Of a stretch of 35,430 bases of DNA, positions 23,518-29,317 are shown piece by piece (position 1 is the stretch's first letter; every line of letters starts with the position of its first letter). Below the pieces are notes generated by a model, which was not told where the DNA came from, did no database searches, and worked only from the letters and a program-made list of their open reading frames with translations. The translations under genes were made by a program, and so were the position numbers. The DNA comes from a virus: the IMG/VR virus record IMGVR_UViG_3300031806_000016, positions 1 through 35,430 of that record; one strand, 5' to 3'.

Positions 23518-23543
23518 GGGGCGAGTAAAGTTGAACTCGCCCC
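23518..23543 (-). terminator. Hairpin/terminator T4 ahead of the glycan cassette
   Basis: Read leftward, GGGGCGAGT/ACTCGCCCC is a perfect 9-bp stem with an 8-nt loop, followed by CTTTCTCTCT. The tail is only partly U-rich, so it may be a leaky terminator. It separates the capsid genes from the glycan cassette. Confidence 0.55.
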
Positions 23544-23569
23544 TTAACTTCTTTCTTTATGGAAATGGT

Positions 23570-24007
23570 TTAGGATGGATTGTATGTCTCTTCATAGTCC
23601 ATAAAGAATATCACAGAACCCCCACTACCTGTCAGTTCGGCAACAACTGGCTGAACGAGCTTCTTCGCAGGTATCGTAGTAGCCGTAGTCGGCGTTTTAC
23701 CAGTTGCAACCCGTTTCGTCAAAGTCGTTTTGCCAGGTGTCCATGTGAATATCGCAGTACCAGCCTGAGTCAGTAAAGCGAAACTCGTTGTCGTACTGCA
23801 AATAACACTCGTTCCTGAACATGGTATTACTCCGAACTTTTTCAGTTTGGCCTTAAAAGGCATTCTGAAAAGATTGGAGTGAGAGGCTGCGCCACCAATG
23901 CCCGCGCCACCCGCTGTGGTGTCAACAACTGTTGGGAACTGCCATGTATGTGGAACGTGATATCTGGGTTCCGTGTAAACATGTCCAACTGAAGGTCCCT
24001 GAGCCAT
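23570..24007 (-). CDS. Probable capsid decoration/cement protein
   Basis: A 145-residue Thr/Gly-rich, beta-predicted protein with the phrases YHVPHTWQFPTVVDTT, FRMPFKAKLKKFGVIP and AELTGSGGSVIFFMDYEE. It follows the major capsid gene after 79 nt, with a strong AAAAGGAG ribosome site, and ends before hairpin T4. Size, composition and place fit a head decoration protein; no family was recognised with certainty. Between it and the capsid gene lies a 7-bp inverted repeat (TTGAAAC/GTTTCAA). Confidence 0.55.
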   Translation of the reverse strand: MAQGPSVGHVYTEPRYHVPHTWQFPTVVDTTAGGAGIGGAASHSNLFRMPFKAKLKKFGVIPCSGTSVICSTTTSFALLTQAGTAIFTWTPGKTTLTKRVATGKTPTTATTIPAKKLVQPVVAELTGSGGSVIFFMDYEETYNPS

Positions 24008-24086
24008 AGTATTCTCCTTTTATTTGAAACCGATTATGTTTTTACGTTACTTTGTTTCAAGATGTTACTGGTTGCGTAGGGTTCAA

Positions 24087-24779
24087 TTACGAACTGGTTG
24101 CATGGATAATATGCGGCACCCAGCCTTTAGTGGTATCCACACTATCTCCTGTACCAGAACTTCCGCACCAGATAATCTTGAATACCAGATATGCCAGCCA
24201 CATAAGCCATTTCTGCCGGCCACCTTCTTCCTCGTAGGACCGCATTTCAGGCAAGAGGCTATCGATCTCCATCACTGCATCGTCCCCGAAAAACACGGAT
24301 TCCCCATAGGCGGAACCATTACCCAAAGAGTTAGAAAGAACGTTGACATCCTCGACAAACCTACAGTTGTAAATCTTGCCAGCCTCTGCTGTAAGTCTTT
24401 GTTCGGTCTGAGTGTATCTATACACATCTACCCAATTTGTGTCGTCCTTAAGGCCGCGCAAAGCATTTACTGACCCGATACAAACGTAATTGCCCTGGTT
24501 ATCGTAAGCTGGAACTTTCCATTTCTTGAGTTGGTCGATGCAGTTCTTGACATGATACTCATTCAAGTTGGCGGTCGCAGTACCCCCGGCAGTGCCGTTA
24601 GTCGTGAGAGTTCCACTTGTAGTTGTCAAACAAACATATTTAGCAAGACTGTCTTGGAACTGCGCGGCCGCGGCCCTATCGAGTGTATCGGCTTGATGGT
24701 CTCGCAGAGTCTTGTGGAGCATGTCATCGAGGTTATACTCTGAGACGTGTTCAAGCTTACCAGTATAGGGGATTTTAAG
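24087..24779 (-). CDS. Major capsid protein, exon 2 (C-terminal part)
   Basis: 230 codons plus stop that continue exon 1 after intron removal. It opens LKIPYTGKLEHVSEYNLDDM and includes HQADTLDRAAAAQFQDSL, the strand/helix region typical of N4-gp56-type HK97-fold capsid proteins, and ends in a hydrophobic WLAYLVFKIIWCG segment. The frame continues upstream to 24863, but those bases are intron core (P7-P9), so the apparent N-terminus there is not real. Joined to 25416-25691 it gives a 322-residue protein, a normal capsid size. The splice phase keeps the frame (…IAEYG/LKIPYTG…). Confidence 0.8.
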   Translation of the reverse strand, partial: LKIPYTGKLEHVSEYNLDDMLHKTLRDHQADTLDRAAAAQFQDSLAKYVCLTTTSGTLTTNGTAGGTATANLNEYHVKNCIDQLKKWKVPAYDNQGNYVCIGSVNALRGLKDDTNWVDVYRYTQTEQRLTAEAGKIYNCRFVEDVNVLSNSLGNGSAYGESVFFGDDAVMEIDSLLPEMRSYEEEGGRQKWLMWLAYLVFKIIWCGSSGTGDSVDTTKGWVPHIIHATSS

Positions 24780-25314
24780 CAGTTTTGTTAATCTGCATGT
24801 TTCCATGCAGCTCGGACTGTCTCTTATCGGATTGCTCCGATGCCTGCGTACAGTCTCTGACACCTTTCTTGTTCAGGTCCTTAATTTCCACAATTGAGGC
24901 AAGTTCATATTCATCGTATTTTTTGCCTTTTGGATGTGTTACAGTTCTTGATTCTATGAACTTTTTCGCAACCTGAATCTGCCCTCGCTTGGCTATGGAA
25001 TAAGGCTCAATCAACTGAATTAACTTATAAACTCTTAGTAAACCAATTACACAGAGTCTATATAATTCTTTGTTCTTCCAATTTTGATGGCGGAACATTT
25101 TGATATAGTTACCAACTTGGTATTGATTGAGAATATCTTGGCATCGAGAGATAAGTTCCGGATTTGTGTTTACTATCACAATAGAAGGTAAAAAACCCCT
25201 CTGGCCTGTAGATTTACGCCTATTCCCAGTTCTTTCGATAGTAACACAACCCTCTCCATCAATGATGCCAGCTAAATAAGCAAGGTCAGTATTGTTGGTA
25301 TGCTGATTATCCAT
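24775..25314 (-). CDS. Intron-encoded LAGLIDADG homing endonuclease
   Basis: A 179-residue protein with a single LAYLAGIIDGEGCVTI motif (11-26), as in homodimeric LAGLIDADG endonucleases that cut the intronless allele and spread the intron. Residues ~35-140 are the usual mixed alpha/beta DNA-binding body. The last ~30 residues are encoded by the ribozyme's P7-P9 region, and the TAA lies 5 nt inside exon 2. The start region overlaps the Q strand of P4. The only ribosome site (AGGAG, 25328-25332) is 13 nt from the ATG and overlaps the 3' strand of helix P5, so translation may compete with ribozyme folding. Confidence 0.85.
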   Translation of the reverse strand: MDNQHTNNTDLAYLAGIIDGEGCVTIERTGNRRKSTGQRGFLPSIVIVNTNPELISRCQDILNQYQVGNYIKMFRHQNWKNKELYRLCVIGLLRVYKLIQLIEPYSIAKRGQIQVAKKFIESRTVTHPKGKKYDEYELASIVEIKDLNKKGVRDCTQASEQSDKRQSELHGNMQINKTA

Positions 25315-25415
25315 GCGTTATATCTTACTCCTTTTCACATAGTTAGTCGAGTAAGCTTTAGGATTTTCCAGCAACAGCAGGCTTTTCATACGGCCTATGC
25401 CGCCTTTCTAAGTTG
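24780..25415 (-). mobile_element. Group I intron in the major capsid gene
   Basis: A 636-nt intron between exon codons ending GGU and starting CUU. P1: exon AUACGGU pairs with the internal guide GCCGUAU (25388-25394), leaving the canonical U.G pair at the 5' splice site. P element TTGCTGGAAA (25365-25374) and Q AATCAGCA (25301-25308) give P4. P5: CTTACTC/GAGTAAG (25349-25355/25324-25330). P3: GCCTGC (25377-25382) with GCAGGC (24842-24847). P7: GACTGT (24850-24855) with ACAGTC (24815-24820). P8: ATCGGA-GCAA-TCCGAT (24826-24841). P9: CTGCATG-GAAA-CATGCAG (24793-24810). The intron ends in G (24780). Splicing restores one capsid frame. Confidence 0.9.
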
Positions 25416-25691
25416 ACCGTATTCGGCAATGGTTGCCGTTCCCTGCGCATAGACAATATTGCCGATACTGAGCGTTGAAGTCTCAAGCTGTGTCCCATGT
25501 GTGCCAGGAATCCGGCTATACTTAGGGAACACAATTTGGTATCCCCGGTGTGCGCCCCAATTCTCTTTGTGATTGACGAATTGTCGGAATCTATAAAGTG
25601 GCCTGCACGCTTCCCATATCTGCGCCGTTAGGCGCGGAAGCGTACTATAGCCACCGAGAGTATTTGTGGCTAATAATTGTTCACCTGCCAT
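25416..25691 (-). CDS. Major capsid protein, exon 1 (N-terminal part)
   Basis: 92 codons from the ATG at 25691 to the GGU before the intron. The sequence (MAGEQLLATNTLGGYSTLPR…, then GYQIVFPKYSRIP and NIVYAQGTATIAEYG) fits the N-arm and beta-hairpin of N4-gp56-type capsid proteins, in which an ATV-x-EYG phrase precedes the IPYTGKL-like part now found in exon 2. Without splicing the frame runs 6 codons into the intron and stops at 25395-25397. A ribosome site (AAGGAG) precedes the start. The upstream neighbour is the scaffold gene, as usual for podoviruses. Confidence 0.85.
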
Positions 25692-25712
25692 GTTAGTTGC
25701 TCCTTAATTAAA

Positions 25713-26519
25713 TCAAACACCAATTTGTTTAGTTTTAATTTGGTCCGTTCTCATTTGCTGCAGATGTTGTTCTTGCGTCGGCACCGCAGGAGGTGCTTGA
25801 GGAGCGCTAACGCCAGACGAACTTAGACCGCTGGCTGCAATACCTGCCGCCTGCTTTTCTTTAGCTTGCTGGTCTTTTTTTTGCTGGTCAGTCTTGGCTT
25901 TGCTTTCGCCTGTTTGCTCTATGCTTCTTAACCAGTTGCGGGTATCCTGGGCAGCTTCATCTAGAGCTCTTGCTACAGCATCTTGGACGCGCCTCTGGGC
26001 AGGATTAAGGGCGTTTATTCTTTTGCGGGCAAACCCTTGAAAGGCGTCTTCTTTGGGGCCTTTATCTGCCAAGTCGGGATATTGTTGTCGTAGATGTTGC
26101 TCCAGAAGTGTGCCTCGAACAGTGCTAAGCAACTCAGTCCGCAATTCCTGGATCGCCTTTTTATGGTCTGCTCTTGAAATGAATGTCGATTCATCATCAG
26201 TAGTCATTCCTAAATCTTGTTCTGGCGGTTCCTGGCTTTGCTCTTGCTGGGCACCAAACCCACGTTCTACAAAAGGCGCCAAAGTCTGCATCAAGGTTTC
26301 AGTGCTTGCTGCTCGTTGCGAAACTTTGGCAAGTTCGGCTTCAAGGGTTTTAATTTTCTCATTTACATCCTGCTGTTGACCAGCTTGACCTTGGCCTTGG
26401 CCTGAAACTTCGGCAGAAACTTGGGATTCACCTTCGCCAGAAGCAGAACCCGTTTCTGCCTTGTTTTCAGATTGGTCTATTTGCTGATTAGTTGTCTGTT
26501 GGTCTTTTTCGTCTGCCAT
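25713..26519 (-). CDS. Probable capsid scaffolding protein
   Basis: A 268-residue, highly charged, Gln/Glu/Lys-rich protein predicted to be almost all helix. Residues 1-50 are disordered, ~52-95 a coiled coil (KIKTLEAELAKVSQRAASTE), ~115-215 helices, and the end (QEQHLQQMRTDQIKTKQIGV) is basic, as in scaffolds whose C-terminal helix touches the capsid protein. It lies directly upstream of the major capsid gene, the standard place. A strong AAAAAGGAG ribosome site sits 8-12 nt before the ATG and could pair with the anti-SD-like hairpin in the leader. Confidence 0.75.
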   Translation of the reverse strand: MADEKDQQTTNQQIDQSENKAETGSASGEGESQVSAEVSGQGQGQAGQQQDVNEKIKTLEAELAKVSQRAASTETLMQTLAPFVERGFGAQQEQSQEPPEQDLGMTTDDESTFISRADHKKAIQELRTELLSTVRGTLLEQHLRQQYPDLADKGPKEDAFQGFARKRINALNPAQRRVQDAVARALDEAAQDTRNWLRSIEQTGESKAKTDQQKKDQQAKEKQAAGIAASGLSSSGVSAPQAPPAVPTQEQHLQQMRTDQIKTKQIGV

Positions 26520-26543
26520 TTTAGTTCTCCTTTTTCGATTGGC

Positions 26544-26573
26544 GTTTGACTCTCCGTAAGGAGGTACTCAAAC
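26544..26573 (-). promoter_or_regulatory. Leader hairpin with anti-Shine-Dalgarno copy
   Basis: Read leftward, GTTTGA/TCAAAC forms an outer stem and CTCC/GGAG an inner stem with a TTAC loop. The 5' side holds ACCTCCTTA (26557-26565), identical to the last nine bases of typical bacterial 16S rRNA. Its CTCCTT can alternatively pair with the AAGGAG of the scaffold gene some 30 nt downstream. Role as a translational switch is inferred. Confidence 0.45.
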
Positions 26574-26607
26574 TTGGCCTTTCTTTTGTGACGCGCAAAT
26601 AAAAAAA

Positions 26608-26647
26608 CCCTGGCAGCCGCTTGGCTTACGCCTTGCAACTACCAGGG
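26608..26647 (-). terminator. Intrinsic terminator T3
   Basis: Read leftward, a CCCTGG/CCAGGG outer stem with an inner GGC-GTAA-GCC hairpin is followed by TTTTTTTATTT. It lies between the 226-residue protein gene and the scaffold/capsid unit and is preceded by AAGTTGAAAGAGA, related to the sequences before T1 and T2. The surrounding 239-nt gap has no other gene. Confidence 0.8.
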
Positions 26648-26758
26648 TCTCTTTCAACTTATCTGGTTAATTCATTGTTAAATGAATTTAGTGACTTATA
26701 TAAACAATTCTGTTCTCCTGTTTAATAGAGCCAATTAGGTATTTAGACTGTTTGCTTA

Positions 26759-27439
26759 TCAAGCCTTATATCCATTCATTATTTGTTCAAAAGATATATC
26801 ATCTGACCACTCCGCTATCAAAAAGAAATCTTTGCAACCTTCGATCGAAGCTAAAAGGAGCGGGTCTTTTACCTTTTCAACCCAGAGGACATGAAACTGG
26901 TCAAATATCTGTCTATCCTTTGCCTTTTCCAGTTCATCCAAGACTTCTTCGGGCATGATTCTGTCCTTGCTCTCATCTTGAGCTACTGTCCCGCAATACT
27001 GCTCAAGCAAGTCAATATGTACGATCATGGTATACGAATTGATAATCTTGTGGTTGTAGTGCTGTATTGCATCATAAGGCAAGACTTTATAATTCCATTC
27101 CTGAACCCGTTGTAGTTTGACACGAACTTTCAGTTCCAGTTCGAGAATCTGGGCCTGTTTCTCAACACCTAATGTTCTGAGGCGGGTTATCTTGGCCCCA
27201 ATTCTTGTTTGTGCCTCTTCGCTAACAGCTTCGGCCTTGATTTGCCTTATGGACTTTTTAATCAAGGCAAATGTCTCGCCGTTAGGAGTAACTGGGCTTG
27301 GAGGTAGTGACCAAACAACGGGCCTTCTTACCTGTTCTAATCCTTGGGGGTATATCCTCTCTTGTTGTTGGGCGGCTGCAAATTCAGTGGCAGTTGGCAA
27401 ATCCAGTCCACCATATTCGTACCACAAACTTTCGTACAT
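26759..27439 (-). CDS. Hypothetical protein of the head gene block
   Basis: A 226-residue protein that I do not recognise. Residues 1-60 include WYEYGGLDLPTATEF and a Pro-rich stretch. Residues ~60-125 are a long charged helix (IKKSIRQIKAEAVSEEAQTR…, LELELKVRVKLQRVQEWNYK), perhaps a coiled coil. The last half is mixed helix, acid-rich and ends EQIMNGYKA. It lies after three small genes of the portal-to-scaffold interval and is followed by terminator T3, so it closes the terminase-portal transcription unit. Its place is where podoviruses often keep head maturation or portal-associated proteins; that is position only. Confidence 0.55.
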   Translation of the reverse strand: MYESLWYEYGGLDLPTATEFAAAQQQERIYPQGLEQVRRPVVWSLPPSPVTPNGETFALIKKSIRQIKAEAVSEEAQTRIGAKITRLRTLGVEKQAQILELELKVRVKLQRVQEWNYKVLPYDAIQHYNHKIINSYTMIVHIDLLEQYCGTVAQDESKDRIMPEEVLDELEKAKDRQIFDQFHVLWVEKVKDPLLLASIEGCKDFFLIAEWSDDISFEQIMNGYKA

Positions 27440-27451
27440 TTTAGTTTCCTT

Positions 27452-27652
27452 TCATAGCTTTGTTCTTTCCCATTTCTCAATGTCTTTGGCTCGTCCGGCG
27501 AAAAAATTCACTGTTACACTGCCTGTGAAACAAGGCGTAAATTCGCAAAGGTCCCGTAGAAAAACAATAACTTCTTCAAGGGCTTGTTGCTTCTCTTCGG
27601 CCCTTATGCCATGTACTATAGATTTATCTATTGTAGGTTTTTGCGTTGGCAT
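27452..27652 (-). CDS. Hypothetical small protein
   Basis: A 66-residue protein (MPTQKPTIDKSIVHGIRAEE…). It has a central helix (EEKQQALEEVIVFLRDLCEF) and a beta-like end (GSVTVNFFAGRAKDIEKWER). No family is recognised. It sits 13 nt after the neighbouring gene's stop, with the same strand and spacing as the surrounding small head genes, which is the main reason to accept it. Confidence 0.5.
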   Translation of the reverse strand: MPTQKPTIDKSIVHGIRAEEKQQALEEVIVFLRDLCEFTPCFTGSVTVNFFAGRAKDIEKWERTKL

Positions 27653-27665
27653 TTGTCAATAATAA

Positions 27666-27998
27666 TTAAAGTTTCAACAATTCAGTCTCTGGTATCTCAA
27701 TCGAACCAACCTGCGGATTGAGTTGCTCAAGAGCCTCTTCGCCTTTAACCAATATGTCTTTCAAAAACGCCAGAAATTCATCAATAACTATAACAGAAAG
27801 CTGAAAGCGGATAATAGTTCTCTGGTCATCGGCGGTTGTGCCAAACTGCGTTTGCAGCATTTGGTCAATATTAGTCTGCCGGCGGGCTTGAAGCGCCGGT
27901 TTGACATCCAGAGTCCAAGCTGGCATATTAAGCCATGCCTGAACTCTTTGGGCACGGTCAAGATTATCTTGCAGTTCCTCTTTCGATATCTCAGGCAT
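27666..27998 (-). CDS. Hypothetical helical protein
   Basis: A 110-residue, mainly helical protein (MPEISKEELQDNLDRAQRVQ…). It has a hydrophobic helix near residues 64-88 (IIRFQLSVIVIDEFLAFLKD) and a Glu-rich end. It resembles no family I can name. It is a regular member of the block of small genes between portal and scaffold, with 11-13 nt spacers on both sides. Confidence 0.5.
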   Translation of the reverse strand: MPEISKEELQDNLDRAQRVQAWLNMPAWTLDVKPALQARRQTNIDQMLQTQFGTTADDQRTIIRFQLSVIVIDEFLAFLKDILVKGEEALEQLNPQVGSIEIPETELLKL

Positions 27999-28009
27999 AT
28001 TTGTAGCAC

Positions 28010-28324
28010 CTAATAGTTTTGTGTTTTTGATTTGCGGCTTTGGTTTTCTTTGATAGATTGCTGTTGTTTGCTCAAGTCATCAGGCATGTGCAGTTTATGA
28101 ACTTCGAAAGTATAATCGAATTTCTTACCCTCGCCAGAGTTACTTGACCTTATACCCACAAGTTGCAGGTCGGCTTGAACTGTTATTTTTTTTCGTATAT
28201 CGCTATCGTCAAAAGACGAAACGCCGCCAACGCCTTTATCGCTATAGTATATTGTTGGATAATACTTCTTTGATGGTTTCTTAGAGACCTCTACTGTTTT
28301 CTCTGCTAAGTCGATGGTTTTCAT
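28010..28324 (-). CDS. Small beta-rich protein, possibly capsid-staple-like
   Basis: A 104-residue protein starting MKTIDLAEKTVEV and containing YYPTIYYSDKGVGGV and a beta stretch ITVQADLQLVGIRSSNSGEG…FDYTFEVHKL. The order (short MKTIDL start, a YPT-x-Y-x-S strand, a long beta-hairpin with a Gly/Lys turn) recalls small phage proteins annotated as capsid staple or decoration proteins, but this is from memory of the pattern and uncertain. The C-terminal 25 residues are Lys/Gln-rich and likely disordered. Confidence 0.45.
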   Translation of the reverse strand: MKTIDLAEKTVEVSKKPSKKYYPTIYYSDKGVGGVSSFDDSDIRKKITVQADLQLVGIRSSNSGEGKKFDYTFEVHKLHMPDDLSKQQQSIKENQSRKSKTQNY

Positions 28325-28335
28325 CGCAATTTTCC

Positions 28336-28533
28336 TTACTTACAACTTTTAGTCTTTCTTTGGCGATTGCGCTGCTGTTTAATGTACTTTGAACCTGGAT
28401 TTGGATTTGATGGTGGTGTCCAACCATGCTTAACGGCTTGGGCGACTTTCTCAAATCTATTACGTGCAGCTTGAGAGCGAAAAGTCCTTATCTCACCAGA
28501 GCTCATCTTGAGTTTTCGTTTACCAATTTTCAT
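28336..28533 (-). CDS. Small basic protein
   Basis: A 65-residue protein with a very high content of Lys and Arg (MKIGKRKLKMSSGEIRTFRS…, ending QQRNRQRKTKSCK). It has one helix with Arg/Phe heptads (FRSQAARNRFEKVAQAVKHG) and a Pro/Asn turn. Nucleic-acid binding is plausible by charge. Its ATG overlaps the stop of a 26-codon frame upstream as ATGA. Confidence 0.5.
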   Translation of the reverse strand: MKIGKRKLKMSSGEIRTFRSQAARNRFEKVAQAVKHGWTPPSNPNPGSKYIKQQRNRQRKTKSCK

Positions 28534-28610
28534 TTATGCTTTCTTTTTTGTGGTGCGTTTTTTATCTTCCAAGGCTTTTTACCACCATCATAGTAAATTG
28601 TGTATGGCAT
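28530..28610 (-). CDS. Tiny basic ORF (26 aa)
   Basis: A 26-codon frame, MPYTIYYDGGKKPWKIKNAP and six more residues. It fills the gap between two accepted genes, its stop overlaps the next ATG as ATGA, and its sequence (aromatic strand, Gly turn, basic tail) looks like a protein rather than random sequence. The ribosome site is weak. It may be a translated coupler. Confidence 0.35.
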   Translation of the reverse strand: MPYTIYYDGGKKPWKIKNAPQKRKHK

Positions 28611-28622
28611 GGTTAATTCTCG

Positions 28623-28943
28623 CTAATCAAGTTCATCTTCTTCGATAATGTCGCAACTCATATTACCGCAATTTGCGCAGTCAAAGTCTAAACCTAATTT
28701 TATCGCTTCGCTGGGTGTTATAGCAATCTGCTTATGACTGCAAATCCTGCATTGAAGCACACATAAGCACCAATCATTGATTTTGTCTTCCTGTTCAACT
28801 TCAGTCATTTCGGAAGCAAGGTCAGGGTGCAATCTGTCCGAATCTTTTAAGGCTTTGAGTGTTTGTGCTTTAGTACCAGTATGCCACAAAGCTAAAGCCA
28901 CTTTATTTACCCTTTCGCTTTTTGCTTTTCTTTTTTCGCCCAA
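28623..28943 (-). CDS. Small zinc-binding-type protein
   Basis: A 106-residue protein whose C-terminal half has CxCxxxCxxC-like spacing (CLCVLQCRICSHKQ, residues ~59-72) and FDCANCGNMSC (86-96), a likely zinc ribbon, then an acidic tail EEDELD. The first 14 residues overlap the upstream basic-protein gene by 41 nt; a GTG at about 28901 (VALALWHTG) would remove the overlap and cannot be ruled out. Function is unknown. Confidence 0.5.
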   Translation of the reverse strand: MGEKRKAKSERVNKVALALWHTGTKAQTLKALKDSDRLHPDLASEMTEVEQEDKINDWCLCVLQCRICSHKQIAITPSEAIKLGLDFDCANCGNMSCDIIEEDELD

Positions 28944-29181
28944 CGTATGGATGAGCCGGACTCAAAAGACCTTTCTTCTTGGCTTGGCCTTTTAGAAAGC
29001 CAGCCAACAAGGCAGGATTGGTTATATCGTCTTGATGGCGTTCTAAGGCTTCTTTGGTTGCTCTAAATCCTTTTTTGCCTGTCGCCTTAATCGCAGCAGG
29101 AAGTAGTGTTTTAGTCGCCTGTTGTGCACGCCGCTCTCGCTCCATTTGCGACAACTGCGGCGCCTTTCGCGTCTTGGCCAT
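28903..29181 (-). CDS. Small Lys-rich basic protein
   Basis: A 92-residue protein with basic ends: MAKTRKAPQLSQMERERRAQ at the start, a helical middle with a TGKKGFRATKEALERHQDD stretch, and a GRKKKSKKRKGK tail. The charge suggests binding of nucleic acid or of the acidic scaffold. It overlaps the zinc-ribbon gene upstream (71 nt) and the next gene downstream (41 nt), unusually long overlaps even for phage. AAGGAG lies before the ATG. Confidence 0.55.
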   Translation of the reverse strand: MAKTRKAPQLSQMERERRAQQATKTLLPAAIKATGKKGFRATKEALERHQDDITNPALLAGFLKGQAKKKGLLSPAHPYVGRKKKSKKRKGK

Positions 29182-29317
29182 ATAATATCTCCTTATGAAC
29201 GTTTATTTGTCTAACAAAACTTAATGTGCCATTACAAAATCTGCATTTAAGATTTTTGCTTTTCTCACCTAAAATATTCAATAGACGGCAACATCCACAC
29301 TTGTAATGATAAATCAT
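29111..29317 (-). CDS. Small zinc-ribbon protein
   Basis: A 68-residue protein with CGCC (7-10) and CRFC (25-28), two CxxC knuckles 14 residues apart, followed by a strand and a tail that is read through the neighbour's 5' end in another frame. Its ATG overlaps the portal stop (ATGA, 29314-29317), arguing for coupled translation. Com-like zinc-ribbon proteins of phages bind RNA or DNA, but this relation is not shown here. Confidence 0.5.
   Translation of the reverse strand: MIYHYKCGCCRLLNILGEKSKNLKCRFCNGTLSFVRQINVHKEILYGQDAKGAAVVANGARAACTTGD

Noticed and set aside
24780-24863. N-terminus of the 258-codon frame containing capsid exon 2
   Set aside because: This stretch is the P7-P8-P9 core of the group I intron, so the codons before 24779 are not part of the spliced capsid protein.
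24775-25415. Intein in the capsid protein instead of an intron
   Set aside because: The exon 1 frame stops at 25395 and the endonuclease is in another frame, while P1, P3, P7, P8 and P9 helices are all present; this is an RNA intron.
26557-26565. Perfect Shine-Dalgarno TAAGGAGGT on the plus strand
   Set aside because: No start codon or open frame follows it in the rightward direction; on the transcribed strand it is the anti-SD copy in the leader hairpin.
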